Below, one piece after another: positions 25,024-34,168 of a stretch of 64,000 nt of DNA. A program made the position numbers and the translations under genes. Source of the stretch: Bacteroidota bacterium (GTDB lineage Bacteria > Bacteroidota > Bacteroidia > Palsa-965). The notes under the pieces were generated by a model. That model saw only the letters and a list, made by a program, of their open reading frames with translations. It did no database searches and had not been told where the DNA came from. Positions within the stretch are counted from its first letter, which is position 1, and the number at the start of each line of letters is the position of its first letter. The stretch is taken from the NCBI GenBank assembly GCA_020402865.1, contig JADBYT010000015.1:62001-126000 (forward strand). The letters are read 5' to 3'.

Positions 25024-26946
25024 TTAATAAATTACGGTTGGACGAACGAGCACCGAAAGTTTGGTGCGCGATTTTGAGCGGCTGCGCGAACCAAAAAGCC
25101 ATTTCAAACCGGGAATACGCGATAAAAACGGCGTACCCGATCCGGCCTCATTAATATTGCTTTCTTCCAACCCGCCCAGCAGTACCATTTCCTCATTCTT
25201 CACACGCACCACCGACTCGAAACTGCGCTGTGTGGTGCCCGGAGGGCCGGTTTCGGATACACGCTGTGTGAAGGATGATTGTTTTACGGATATGGAAAGT
25301 GTAACCTGCTCATCGCCGGAAACCATTGGCGTGATGGACAACGAAAAATCGGCGGTGATGGGTTTGAATACGTTGGTGGAAATGAATTGCGGAGTTTGTC
25401 CGGTAACCAGGTTGTTGGTTTGTTCGAGGTAATATTCGGTGCGGCCAATGCTCATTTTGGCTTCGGAGCCGTTGAGTGTGGCGAGTTTTGGCGTAGAGCG
25501 GATTTTGAGCATTCCCTGCGTTTCAAGCGCCGTGAGACGGGCGTAAAAACTGGGCGCTACAAAGCCGAGGTTGAGAATACCAAAACCATTTATGCCACTG
25601 ATGAGTGCGTTGATGGCATCCGAATTCAGCGTCACATCCACACCCGGCGTAATGGTTCCCTGATTGGCCGGCGGACGGCCGATTCCGGTTTGAATACCCG
25701 CGGCCACCGAGCTGGTGTTGCTTACATCCATAATAATTACTTCAACCAACACCATGGGCACCACCCGGTCAATTTCGCGCAGGAAAGATTCTATTTCCTG
25801 AATTCGCGGCTCAGAACCGGAGAGAATGATTCCATTCAAATCAGGAAATGCTTTTGCATCCACACCTTTTTTCAAATCGGCAGGAATATAATCCACTACT
25901 TTGTCCACCGTGCGGTATTTCATCTGCACTAATTTGGTAATGCGCAGTCCTTCAATATTACGGTCGCCGATGAAATAGACGCCGTCTTTTTTACGGTATG
26001 TGTAATCGGTGGCGTTGAGTACGTTTGAAAGAAACTGATCAAACGTGGCATCGCGCAAACTCACGGTGGTGTTTCCTTTCAGGTCGCTGAAAAGGAAATA
26101 TTGCAGTTTAAGTGCAGCTGAAACGGCGTGAACAAGCTCGCCGATCGGAGCGGCATTGGCTTCCACCGAAATGAGTCCATTGTCGGTATTGAGTAATGTA
26201 TTGGCCGGAAGTGTATTGGTTTTGTTGCGCCCGTTTTGTTGTTGTGCAGCAGTTGTATTGCCGCGTTCAATCATGAAATAATTATCGGCAGCGGCTGTAA
26301 TTTTCAGTTCGTTGGCAAATGCAATTTTTTCGAGCGCCTGCGCCAGCGGTTGTTCGGTAATGTAACCGTTGAGCATTTTTCCGGTAAGATCAGGTGCAAA
26401 TACCACGTTGCTTCCCGTAATGCGCGTGAGTTCGCGGGCCACCAGCGAAAGGCTGTCGTTCTTTAAATCGAGCGTGAGGTTTTTGTTAACCGCATTCTGA
26501 ATGATTATTGGCATGCGGCGCGTAACCGTTTGCACCACGGGCGGCGGCGTGTATTTTACAAATACGATAATGTTGCCAATGAATTTCAGATCGAGCTCAT
26601 AACGGCTGCAGAGGAAGATGAACACATCAATCACCTTCACGCCCGAAAAATTATCGTAAAGTTTGGTATCAAGCGTTGGCTCCACACTTACATTGAGGTT
26701 GTTGGCCACAGCCAGTCCGCGCACAAACTCCTGAATGGTCACACCGTTTACCGCCAGATCCACGGAGTTGTTCAGCCCCGGCACCTGTGCCGATAATGCC
26801 TTGAGTTTATCTTCAAGCACTTTGAAACGGTCTTCGGGCGGATCGGGCGCGAAACCTGCAAAGAGCGGAATGAGCAGCATCAATGGCAGCCAGAGGAAAA
26901 AACGGCGCCAGAGAAAACGGAAAGTTTCTTCGGTGTGAGTCAGCAT
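25024..26946 (-). CDS. gspD: Outer-membrane secretin (GspD/PilQ family)
   Basis: 640 residues. Signal or anchor region (FFLWLPLMLLIPLFAGF), then N-domains with the repeated GxxVxxVPx-style folds (LDLKNDSLSLVARELTRITGSNVVFAPDLTGKML; MKYRTVDKVVDYIPADLKKG; GIILSGSEPRIQEIESFLREIDR). The last is the KH-like N3/NolW signature. The C-terminal secretin domain has VPMVLVEVIIMDVSN, LKIRSTPKLATLNGSEAKMSIG, the VTLSISV strand and EEMVLLGGLEESNINEAGSGTPFLSRIPGLKWLFGSRS, the canonical lip motif. It forms the outer-membrane channel. Confidence 0.95.
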   Translation of the reverse strand: MLTHTEETFRFLWRRFFLWLPLMLLIPLFAGFAPDPPEDRFKVLEDKLKALSAQVPGLNNSVDLAVNGVTIQEFVRGLAVANNLNVSVEPTLDTKLYDNFSGVKVIDVFIFLCSRYELDLKFIGNIIVFVKYTPPPVVQTVTRRMPIIIQNAVNKNLTLDLKNDSLSLVARELTRITGSNVVFAPDLTGKMLNGYITEQPLAQALEKIAFANELKITAAADNYFMIERGNTTAAQQQNGRNKTNTLPANTLLNTDNGLISVEANAAPIGELVHAVSAALKLQYFLFSDLKGNTTVSLRDATFDQFLSNVLNATDYTYRKKDGVYFIGDRNIEGLRITKLVQMKYRTVDKVVDYIPADLKKGVDAKAFPDLNGIILSGSEPRIQEIESFLREIDRVVPMVLVEVIIMDVSNTSSVAAGIQTGIGRPPANQGTITPGVDVTLNSDAINALISGINGFGILNLGFVAPSFYARLTALETQGMLKIRSTPKLATLNGSEAKMSIGRTEYYLEQTNNLVTGQTPQFISTNVFKPITADFSLSITPMVSGDEQVTLSISVKQSSFTQRVSETGPPGTTQRSFESVVRVKNEEMVLLGGLEESNINEAGSGTPFLSRIPGLKWLFGSRSRSKSRTKLSVLVRPTVIY

Positions 26947-26958
26947 TCGTGTACAGGG

Positions 26959-28401
26959 TTAGGCATAGCTGTTGAACAGTATGGAATAAATTTCTTCGAT
27001 GGATGTATCGCCGTTTTCGAATAAACGGAATGCATTATCGGCAAGTGTGGTGATATTTCGTTCTCGAAGCAGGTCGTTTACCTCGGGTGAGTTTTTGCGG
27101 ATACGGTCGGCAAGTTCATGGTCAATCGGAATCACTTCGTAAATGGCTTTTCGGCCACGATAGCCCGTGTAGTGGCACGATGCGCAACCGGCAGGACGCT
27201 TGTGCGTAAGCACGGTTCGCTGTGCTTTGTAGTTGCGCGGATAAAGCGCGGCATCAAATTTTTCTTCGGTGCTGCAATGCGGACAAAGCAAACGCACCAG
27301 ACGCTGTGCCACACTGGTGTTGAGTGTACCCGCAATAAGAAACGGCGCAAGCCCCATATCGGCAAGGCGCGACACCGTGCCCCATGCCGAGTTGGTGTGA
27401 ATGGTGGAAAGCACAAGATGCCCGGTGAGTGCAGCGCGCACGGCCATTTGTGCGGTTTCGCCATCGCGTATCTCGCCGAGCATGATGATGTCGGGATCCT
27501 GACGCAGAAAGGTGCGCAATGCGCTGGCGAAGGTGAGTCCGATGCTTTCTTTCAGTTGCACCTGGTTGATGCCTTCGAGCGTGTATTCAATCGGATCCTC
27601 GACGGTGAGAATGTTGGTGGTGGTTTTGTTGAGTTGCTTGAGTGTGGCGTAAAGCGTGGTGGTTTTGCCCGAACCAGTAGGGCCGCTGATGAGCAGCATG
27701 CCGTGCGGCTGTTTCACGCCTTCGAGATAATCGCGCAGCTGTTGTTCGGTAAAACCAAGAGTGCTGATGTCGATGCTGGTGGCATCGTTGCTGAGCAATC
27801 GAAGCACTACTTTTTCGCCATGCAGTGTAGGCAGCACCGATACGCGGATGTCGAAGCGCATGCTTTCCTGCTGAAAGAAAATGCGGCCATCCTGTGGCAA
27901 ACGTTTTTCGGCAATGTCTAAGTTGGCGCGGATTTTTATTTTGTTGATCAGCGGCGGGTAATCGTTGCGGCCAATGGTGTAGCGTTCCACCAGCAAGCCG
28001 TCGATACGGATGCGCACGCGGCAGCGTTCTTCATACACTTCAATGTGAATATCGCTGCTGCCGAGCTGCCGGGCTTCGGCAATGAGTGCGGGCAGGAAAT
28101 CGTCGCTGCGCTGCGCGGTAAGCTGTGTAGCTGCGGGGCGTGCTGCACCGGGCTGTGAAGTATTGCGCAGGTAGTAACGACTGAGGATTTCGCGTACTTC
28201 GGCCGTTTCTGTTTTGTGCAGCACAATGCGTTTGCCCAGAAGCATTTCAAGCTCTTCGGCAAGGCCGGATAAGTTGCGCGCTTCATCCACGAGCAGTTCG
28301 ATAGTACCGTTGTGCGCAGCCTTGGGCACTACGGCATAATGCCAGGCCTGCTCGGTGGTGAGCAGTTGCAGAAGCTCGGGGGTAAATTGCTCGCTGCTCA
28401 T
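26959..28401 (-). CDS. gspE: GspE/PilB-type assembly ATPase
   Basis: 480 residues. Walker A GPTGSGKT is at 240-247; the Asp box EDPIEY follows; Walker B IIMLGEIRD lies at ~305-313, and the His box LSTIHTN near 331-337. The CxxC-CxxC zinc motif that marks GspE/PilB extension ATPases is present (C373, C376, C406, C409). The N-terminal T2SSE_N region is short. It powers pseudopilus or pilus assembly; no PilT-type retraction ATPase is in the window, pointing to a T2SS-like rather than a twitching system. Confidence 0.96.
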   Translation of the reverse strand: MSSEQFTPELLQLLTTEQAWHYAVVPKAAHNGTIELLVDEARNLSGLAEELEMLLGKRIVLHKTETAEVREILSRYYLRNTSQPGAARPAATQLTAQRSDDFLPALIAEARQLGSSDIHIEVYEERCRVRIRIDGLLVERYTIGRNDYPPLINKIKIRANLDIAEKRLPQDGRIFFQQESMRFDIRVSVLPTLHGEKVVLRLLSNDATSIDISTLGFTEQQLRDYLEGVKQPHGMLLISGPTGSGKTTTLYATLKQLNKTTTNILTVEDPIEYTLEGINQVQLKESIGLTFASALRTFLRQDPDIIMLGEIRDGETAQMAVRAALTGHLVLSTIHTNSAWGTVSRLADMGLAPFLIAGTLNTSVAQRLVRLLCPHCSTEEKFDAALYPRNYKAQRTVLTHKRPAGCASCHYTGYRGRKAIYEVIPIDHELADRIRKNSPEVNDLLRERNITTLADNAFRLFENGDTSIEEIYSILFNSYA

Positions 28402-28928
28402 GTGCCGTAGATTTCAAAAGCAGGCAGCAACCATTCGTCGCTGTGCAGGTTTGTATTCAGTAACAAAGCCGCTGCGCAGCAAATTGTCATAGGCAGCGCA
28501 AGCAGTGCAGCCAGCGGAATAAGCGCAAATGCTTCACGCCGCAGCGCACGGTAAATCAGCACCACCAGCAGCGAGAATAAAAGTCCGCCCACCACAAACA
28601 CAATAAAATTTACCGGCGAAAAAGCCACACTCAGGCAAACAAGCAGCAGCACATCGCCCAGCCCAATGTGTGTGTCGATGAGTTTAATCAATCGTCGTTC
28701 GCGCAACGAAAACCAGCACCACAACAACACAAATTGCAGCGCGAGAAAACCAAGATTGAAAACGAAATTCAGCGCAACAGTTTCGATCGTATTCTGCCGC
28801 AAGCTCAGCAGCACCAGCCCGGCCATCAAAAGCGGCAAAAGCCACCACACAAAAGCGCGGTGGCGAATATCCTGTATGGCAATGCCCGCAAGCACCGCCA
28901 CACTGCCTATTGCTGCGAGGTGTAGCAT
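28398..28928 (-). CDS. Minimal prepilin peptidase (A24 aspartyl protease)
   Basis: 176 residues, nearly all membrane helix. The two catalytic aspartates of the GxGD family are visible: D20 in IAIQDIRHR and D92 in IGLGDVLLL. The N-terminal CxxC methyltransferase domain of PilD/GspO is missing, so this is a short form; N-methylation of pilins may not occur or may need another enzyme. It overlaps gspE by four bases and follows the major pseudopilin by one shared base, so it is clearly part of the operon. Confidence 0.85.
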   Translation of the reverse strand: MLHLAAIGSVAVLAGIAIQDIRHRAFVWWLLPLLMAGLVLLSLRQNTIETVALNFVFNLGFLALQFVLLWCWFSLRERRLIKLIDTHIGLGDVLLLVCLSVAFSPVNFIVFVVGGLLFSLLVVLIYRALRREAFALIPLAALLALPMTICCAAALLLNTNLHSDEWLLPAFEIYGT

Positions 28929-29329
28929 TAGTCGGGGGTTACTTCTTTTAAATTTTTCTGCTGGTCTATTTCCCAGACATTGATGTTGCCATCGTTATCA
29001 AAATCCGTTTTGGCCGTAGCGCGGGCTTTGTAGCCGGTGTTACTTGCAGAGACAATGTCGTAGGTATATTGTGCGCTTTCGGCATCTTCAAGTTCAAAGC
29101 CAATCACCTTGAGATCGGCGCTGTACTTGGAGTTTTCGAGATAAAATGCTTTCTGCAAACTATGCAGATATGCCAGATTCTGCTTGGCTTCCGAACTGCG
29201 CGCTTTGCTGATGAGCGGCATCAGGTTGGGCAATGCCAGAAGCACAAGAATGCCAATAATGGCGAGTACCACCAGCAGTTCGGTAAGTGTAAAAGCACGG
29301 AGGGTATGCCCGGTAATCTTTTTTGTCAT
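28928..29329 (-). CDS. gspG: Major pseudopilin (GspG-like), first gene of the operon
   Basis: 133 residues. Short leader, cleavage site LRA|FTLTELLVVLAIIGILVLLALPNLMPLISKAR with Glu at +5 and Ala at -1, followed by the GspG-type helix (SSEAKQNLAYLHSLQKAFYLENSKYSADL). The C-terminal FDNDGNINVWEIDQQ is reminiscent of the calcium-binding loop of GspG. It is preceded on its strand by a good -7 box. GspG is the main pseudopilus subunit in T2SS. Confidence 0.9.
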   Translation of the reverse strand: MTKKITGHTLRAFTLTELLVVLAIIGILVLLALPNLMPLISKARSSEAKQNLAYLHSLQKAFYLENSKYSADLKVIGFELEDAESAQYTYDIVSASNTGYKARATAKTDFDNDGNINVWEIDQQKNLKEVTPD

Positions 29330-29349
29330 TGGGGTGGGTCGTGATTGAG

Positions 29350-29357
29350 CAAATATA
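29350..29357 (-). promoter_or_regulatory. -7 box TATATTTG (minus strand) for the filament operon
   Basis: A perfect TAnnTTTG match 21 bases upstream of the gspG ATG; the probable start of the 13-gene transcript. Confidence 0.55.
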
Positions 29358-29660
29358 GGACGTGGTAATGGTTTTCTGGAGGAGGGAGGAAATAAATTCT
29401 GTTTGACGATTTTATTATTTGAGCAAACAGGTGTGTTGGTGTACAGGTAATTTGCAGATATACAGTCTTTTATATTTACCTCCGAAAGAAAAGATGAAGA
29501 GAGAGCTTATCAGGTTGAGAAAATCTTGTCAAAAAAATAGTTTACTAAAAATCAGCGTACTACATTTTTTCTAATGGTTTTTTTGGATGAAGACTTGACT
29601 TTTGATTTTGTATAGATGTAATATTGCGCTCAAGACCCAATAACCCAATAACCCGTTTTT
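29358..29660. other. Divergent intergenic region between the filament and RHS operons
   Basis: About 300 AT-rich bases. It contains the promoter elements of both operons, TATATTTA at 29471-29478, a possible 26-codon open frame at 29494-29574 with no recognisable product, and a short direct repeat ACCCAATA/ACCCAATA just before the first RHS-operon gene (29634-29650). No RNA gene or riboswitch is seen. Confidence 0.5.
29619..29626 (+). promoter_or_regulatory. Candidate -7 box TAATATTG for the RHS operon
   Basis: One mismatch to TAnnTTTG, with a TTG 21 bases upstream at 29595; it lies 34 bases before the ATG at 29661. Confidence 0.35.
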
Positions 29661-30383
29661 ATGACCCTAACCTCTGGTAAAAATCTCAGGAATTTTATTG
29701 TTGGCTGTATGTGGCTATCGTCTGTGTTGCTTGGCGGCACTGCGTTGCGGGGGCAGCAGTTTAACTATACGTTGCAGGTAAACACTACTACCTGGAGCGA
29801 ACTGAGCAGTCAGACGCTTTGCAATTCGGTTAACCAGCCGTGGCAGGATAGTTATATCGTTAATCTTGGATTCCGCTTTCCGGTTAATGGTGATACTGTT
29901 GAGTACATTGATATTGAAACAAATGGATACATACTTTTTGGTGGTAATCGGAGCAATGCTTTTACTTCATACAGTGTATTCAGATCAAAAATTGACTCAT
30001 TAGGAAATCATTCTGTTTTGAGTTATGACTTAACAGGTACATCGGGAAGTCATATCTTAAAAATTCAATTTAAGAACGTTGGTCAGAATCAGTCTTTTGA
30101 TGAAGGATTAAGTTATCAGGTATGGCTTTATGAATCTGGACGGATTGATGTAGTCACAGGAAACAATAGTTATCAATCATCTCCTGTAGATACCAACCAA
30201 TACGTAAGAATTGGATTATTGGATATGTACATGCAAAGTACTGTGAATGGATTTTTTGCTGGCATAACTTCAACTGGTCCTGGAGGTGAGCCACTTAACT
30301 CATCCCAAGAGGCTCCGATTTACTTTAATTCAGTTCCTGCTGCAGGAACCCGGTTGGTTTTTTTACCCGTCTCCAATCAATAG
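29661..30383 (+). CDS. Secreted beta-rich protein, first gene of the RHS operon
   Basis: 240 residues with a signal peptide (LRNFIVGCMWLSSVLLGGTALRGQ). The mature part is beta-strand-rich: SYIVNLGFRFPVNGDTVEYIDIETNGYILFGG and SYQVWLYESGRIDVVTGNN, a pattern seen in Bacteroidota surface proteins with an LPXTG-free, lectin-like sandwich. I do not recognise the family. It is 37 bases before the adhesin-like gene on the same strand. No C-terminal T9SS signal is evident, so it may stay in the periplasm or be exported otherwise. Confidence 0.7.
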   Translation: MTLTSGKNLRNFIVGCMWLSSVLLGGTALRGQQFNYTLQVNTTTWSELSSQTLCNSVNQPWQDSYIVNLGFRFPVNGDTVEYIDIETNGYILFGGNRSNAFTSYSVFRSKIDSLGNHSVLSYDLTGTSGSHILKIQFKNVGQNQSFDEGLSYQVWLYESGRIDVVTGNNSYQSSPVDTNQYVRIGLLDMYMQSTVNGFFAGITSTGPGGEPLNSSQEAPIYFNSVPAAGTRLVFLPVSNQ

Positions 30384-30419
30384 TTCAGCTTATTGTTAAA
30401 CCCCGTATATCCCAGCGTT

Positions 30420-33002
30420 ATGAGTCATAAACGCATTCAACTTGTCATATTGCTTTTAATCATTCCATTTATTGGAAATGCTGCGAGTAAAACCTGGACA
30501 GGTACAGGAGGAACTTCTTGGACTACAGCTTCAAGCTGGAATCCTTCTGGTGTTCCCACATCATCTGATACGGTTTTCTTTAACTCTGGAAGTATAAACT
30601 GTAGTTTACCTGCGACAACGGTTTCTATTCAACGCATGTACCTTCAAGGAACATACACAGGTACAATTACAATGGGCACAGGTGCATTAAACTTAACCAA
30701 TGCAACTCGTACTTTTACCCAAAGCAGCGGAACATTTACTGGTAGTGGTGCTACACTAACAATTTCGGGTCCCTTTGTACAAACGGGAGGGACGTTCACA
30801 GCACCAACCGGAGTATTGGCTGCTTTGAGTATGAATTTCGGGAGCTCAGGGTCTTTTAATAATAATAACGGAATTGTACGGATTACGGGTACATCCACGT
30901 TAACTGTAGCAACATCCAGAACGGTCAACTTCCATCAGTTGATAATTTCGCCAACAGCCTTAGCTACTGTAGTGACTATTGCCAGTAATGGGACCTTTAA
31001 CGTGAATAATTTATTTCGTATTAGTGGTTCTCGTTCTGTTCAGATTAATAAACAAGCTGTGGGTAATGGTATTTTGAATCTTAAAGGGAATATGTCTGTG
31101 CCAAACACACAAACTTCTACCGCAGGCACAGCCACACTAATTTTCAATGCTTCCTCTGGAGTAAAACAATATTTTACAGGGAATAACACCGAATATGCCT
31201 GCCGTTTGCCACTCATTCAGGTTGCAAAAACAACTACGGATTCACTTGTTTTAGATAGCATTCTTACTATTGCAGGAGGGCTTACCCATATTTCCGGGCA
31301 GATAGCCTATCGTCCTTTGAGTATGATTTGTTTCGTAAATACGCAAACAATTAGCTGGAACAATCAACCCTTAAATCATGTGAAATTTAATGGTGGCTCA
31401 ACTTATACTTTAGCAACCGGAAGTACGCTGCGGATTATGGGAAAACTTTCCTTTATTGCAAGTACTGCTTGGAATTTGAATCAGGGGACTTTAGAATGTT
31501 TTGGAAGTATTGACATGGTTTCGACCTTTGTAAACTCGGTTGCAGCTAACGCTACATCCATTGTAGTTAAAGGTGGCGGGGTAAGAGAGTTAAAAGGAAG
31601 CGGAACTGCAGGAGGGGGAAGATTCCCTGCAATCACAATTGATGCCGATTCTCTTGCGGGTGATACGCTTAAACTAACGAGCGTAATTTCTCTAGGGGGG
31701 AATTTTAATTATTCGAAAGGACGCGTGGTGAGTAATCCCGCAAATCCGGGTTCGTTTGCTTGTTATGCTAATATGAATTATGATGCGGAAAGCTCAACAG
31801 GTCAGGTTATCAGTATTCACAATTTTAGCGTTTCTTCAGGTACAGTAACGCTTGGAGGAAACATGCGTATTATTAACAATATTTCTATTAGTTCAGGTAC
31901 TACGTTGAATGCGAATACACGCAATATCAATTTCGGTGGTAACTGGACAAATAACAATGGAACGTTCACTCCAAGTACAGGAACTGTTACCGTTGAAGGG
32001 GCAGACGACAGGGCGATCAGAAAGACAAACGGAGGGACTTTGCTTACCGAAACGTTTAGTAATCTTAGCTTCAACAGAACTTCAGGTAAGATCAGGTTAA
32101 AATCACCCGTAGCAATTACAGGTGTGATGACATTGACTAAGGGACGTGTTATTGCCCAAACAAATACTCATTTAAGTTTTGTGGCAGGTTCGTCCTATAC
32201 CGGAGGCGGCAATGGAGCTTATGTGGCCGGGCCTGTTCGTAAAACTGGAAATACCGCTTTCGTTTTTCCTCTTGGCGACTCTACACTGGTGGATTCGGTG
32301 GCGTGGCATCCATTGGGAATTTCAGCGCCTGCGGCTACAGGTGATGTGTTTGAGGCTATTTATTCGGCTGCCGCTCCCCCTGCCGGTACTATGGCCGACG
32401 ATCTCGGAAGTTTATCGGCTACCGGAAACTGGACTCTTACACGCATTGGTGCGGGAACTTCGTCATTGCGTGTAACGCTTTACTGGAATGCAAATGTATC
32501 GTCTATCGACTGGGAAAATGCGCAGGTGGCCTATCGAAATGGTTCTTCGTGGAGTTCATTAGGTCAACAATCTTACACCGCTACCTGGCCGGTGGGTTCG
32601 GTTACCGCATCGTCCCTACAGGCTGTAAGTACAACTCCTGTTCAGTTTGCCATTGCTGTTAAAAATTCTGCTGGTTTTGCCTCGCTGGAGCGCAAACTTA
32701 GTGATTCGTACTACAACTCGCGGGGCGTATTTTACTTCAAATTTGAAGATGAGTATGATTTCAATAATGGTTCAACCAATAAGCATGTGCTGAGTTACAA
32801 GTTGCTTAATGCACAAAATCAGGATATGGCTCCCGCAATCCGGTCATACATGGCAAGCAATAATCTGAAGTCTGAATTTGGCGACAACCGGTTCATGATT
32901 AACCTTGCTACCTCATCAGGTGCGCTTGCGGCAGGCTATTATGTGCTGGAAGTGACTGATGAAAAAGGACAGAAATGGTTTTTACGCATTCGCATCAGTT
33001 AA
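30420..33002 (+). CDS. Large secreted adhesin-like protein with beta-helix repeats
   Basis: About 860 residues from the ATG at 30420, which yields a signal peptide (MSHKRIQLVILLLIIPFIGNAA); an upstream TTG frame is not used. The mature protein starts KTWTGTGGTSWTTASSWNPSG and continues in Thr/Gly/Asn-rich repeats of ~25 residues (TFTGSGATLTISGPFVQTGG, IRITGTSTLTVATSRT, TVEGADDRAIRKTNGGTLL), consistent with a parallel beta-helix of the hemagglutinin/adhesin kind. The C-terminal ~110 residues (SLERKLSDSYYNSRGVFYFKF ... GYYVLEVTDEKGQKWFLRIRI) look like a compact module that ends in a T9SS-type-A-like strand. Function unknown. Confidence 0.75.
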   Translation: MSHKRIQLVILLLIIPFIGNAASKTWTGTGGTSWTTASSWNPSGVPTSSDTVFFNSGSINCSLPATTVSIQRMYLQGTYTGTITMGTGALNLTNATRTFTQSSGTFTGSGATLTISGPFVQTGGTFTAPTGVLAALSMNFGSSGSFNNNNGIVRITGTSTLTVATSRTVNFHQLIISPTALATVVTIASNGTFNVNNLFRISGSRSVQINKQAVGNGILNLKGNMSVPNTQTSTAGTATLIFNASSGVKQYFTGNNTEYACRLPLIQVAKTTTDSLVLDSILTIAGGLTHISGQIAYRPLSMICFVNTQTISWNNQPLNHVKFNGGSTYTLATGSTLRIMGKLSFIASTAWNLNQGTLECFGSIDMVSTFVNSVAANATSIVVKGGGVRELKGSGTAGGGRFPAITIDADSLAGDTLKLTSVISLGGNFNYSKGRVVSNPANPGSFACYANMNYDAESSTGQVISIHNFSVSSGTVTLGGNMRIINNISISSGTTLNANTRNINFGGNWTNNNGTFTPSTGTVTVEGADDRAIRKTNGGTLLTETFSNLSFNRTSGKIRLKSPVAITGVMTLTKGRVIAQTNTHLSFVAGSSYTGGGNGAYVAGPVRKTGNTAFVFPLGDSTLVDSVAWHPLGISAPAATGDVFEAIYSAAAPPAGTMADDLGSLSATGNWTLTRIGAGTSSLRVTLYWNANVSSIDWENAQVAYRNGSSWSSLGQQSYTATWPVGSVTASSLQAVSTTPVQFAIAVKNSAGFASLERKLSDSYYNSRGVFYFKFEDEYDFNNGSTNKHVLSYKLLNAQNQDMAPAIRSYMASNNLKSEFGDNRFMINLATSSGALAAGYYVLEVTDEKGQKWFLRIRIS

Positions 33003-33008
33003 TACACA

Positions 33009-33539
33009 ATGGAAAGAAAACATCATCTTATTTACGGTTCAGCAGTATTGCTGCTTGCAGTAGCTCTTGTTGTCTTGGTTATTAAGCCGGGCGGACAAAA
33101 GTTCGGGTATATTGAAGTAGGTAAAGTAGTAGAGAACTTTACCATGAAAAAGGAGCTGGAAGCCAGAATGACTACCACACAGCAACAGCGCAAAACCATT
33201 CTCGACAGCATGGAAATACGCTTGCGTGGCATTGCGGCTACTTTGCCAGCCGATGCCAAAGAAACCAACCCGGAAGTACAAGCCTTTACCCGAGACCGCG
33301 ATCAATATCTTGATCTTAAAAAGCGATTCGATGAAGACAATTTGGCCTTGGAACAACAGTTGAATACGCAGTTGTTTAATCAACTCAATCAATACATCAA
33401 AGACTACGGTAAGGAAAATGGCTATCGCTACATTTTCGGTGCTGAAGGCAGTGGTACCATGATGTATGCGCAGGAAAACGACGATTTAACGCAACAAGTT
33501 ACAGCCTACATCAACAGCCGTTACAAGACCACCAAATAA
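33009..33539 (+). CDS. Skp/OmpH-like periplasmic chaperone
   Basis: 176 residues. One N-terminal membrane or signal segment (YGSAVLLLAVALVVLVI), then FGYIEVGKVVENFTMKKELEARMTTTQQQRK and a long coiled coil, ending in YIKDYGKENGYRYIFGAEGSGTMMYAQENDDLTQQVTAYINSRY. That tail is a hallmark of the OmpH family (residues after the coil reforming the beta core). Skp-type jellyfish trimers protect unfolded outer-membrane or secreted proteins. Lying 7 bases after the adhesin gene and before the giant Rhs-like genes, it may be a dedicated chaperone for them. Confidence 0.85.
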   Translation: MERKHHLIYGSAVLLLAVALVVLVIKPGGQKFGYIEVGKVVENFTMKKELEARMTTTQQQRKTILDSMEIRLRGIAATLPADAKETNPEVQAFTRDRDQYLDLKKRFDEDNLALEQQLNTQLFNQLNQYIKDYGKENGYRYIFGAEGSGTMMYAQENDDLTQQVTAYINSRYKTTK

Positions 33540-33540
33540 A

Positions 33541-34143
33541 ATGAAACGTTTTTCATCGTTTTTAGTGTTGCCATTTCTACTTCTGCTTGCCGGTTGCGCA
33601 AAGCAGGCTCTTGAGCCTGTGCAATACCGGGCATGGGTGGAAGATGAGGACAATGGATTGAAAGTGGTGAAAAATGTGGGCGATCTGGTATTCACACTTC
33701 AGCATTGCCCAATTGATTATTTGATTTTGCGCGAGCAGGATCAAACACCTACAACCGAACAGATGAACACCCGCCGCAAAGACTTGCAGGGTGCGGAATA
33801 CTATCATCTGCGCATTGGCACAAAAAACAAATCGGATGTGATGCAATATGGCAATGCCAGCCCGGAAGATTTAATCCGCCGCAGTGATGCACTGAACTTT
33901 GCGTTTCAGCAGTCGATCTTTCTTTGCGCCGGTACTGATACGCTTCCCTGTACAGTATATCAGTTTGAAAACTCCTACGGTCTTTCGCCCGATATCGTAA
34001 TCAACCTCGGTTTTGCTACCGATGCCAAAACACAAGGCCAGCCCCGCGAACTGTTTATTGATGAGCAGTTGTTTGGTACTGGTCCGCTTTACCTGAAAAT
34101 TAACTCAAGCGCCATACAGTCAACCCCGCTTCTGCGCCTGTAG
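33541..34143 (+). CDS. Lipoprotein of unknown function
   Basis: 200 residues with a clear lipoprotein signal (FLVLPFLLLLAGCAKQ, Cys 19). The rest has no family I recognise: EDEDNGLKVVKNVGDLVFTLQHCPIDYLILREQ, YYHLRIGTKNKSDVMQYGNAS, PCTVYQFENSYGLSPDIVINLGFA. It begins one base after the Skp-like gene and 26 bases before the 2144-residue protein, so it is in the same operon. A periplasm-facing partner of the Rhs-like proteins is plausible. Confidence 0.75.
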   Translation: MKRFSSFLVLPFLLLLAGCAKQALEPVQYRAWVEDEDNGLKVVKNVGDLVFTLQHCPIDYLILREQDQTPTTEQMNTRRKDLQGAEYYHLRIGTKNKSDVMQYGNASPEDLIRRSDALNFAFQQSIFLCAGTDTLPCTVYQFENSYGLSPDIVINLGFATDAKTQGQPRELFIDEQLFGTGPLYLKINSSAIQSTPLLRL

Positions 34144-34168
34144 CAGCAGCCCCGAATACATACTTACT

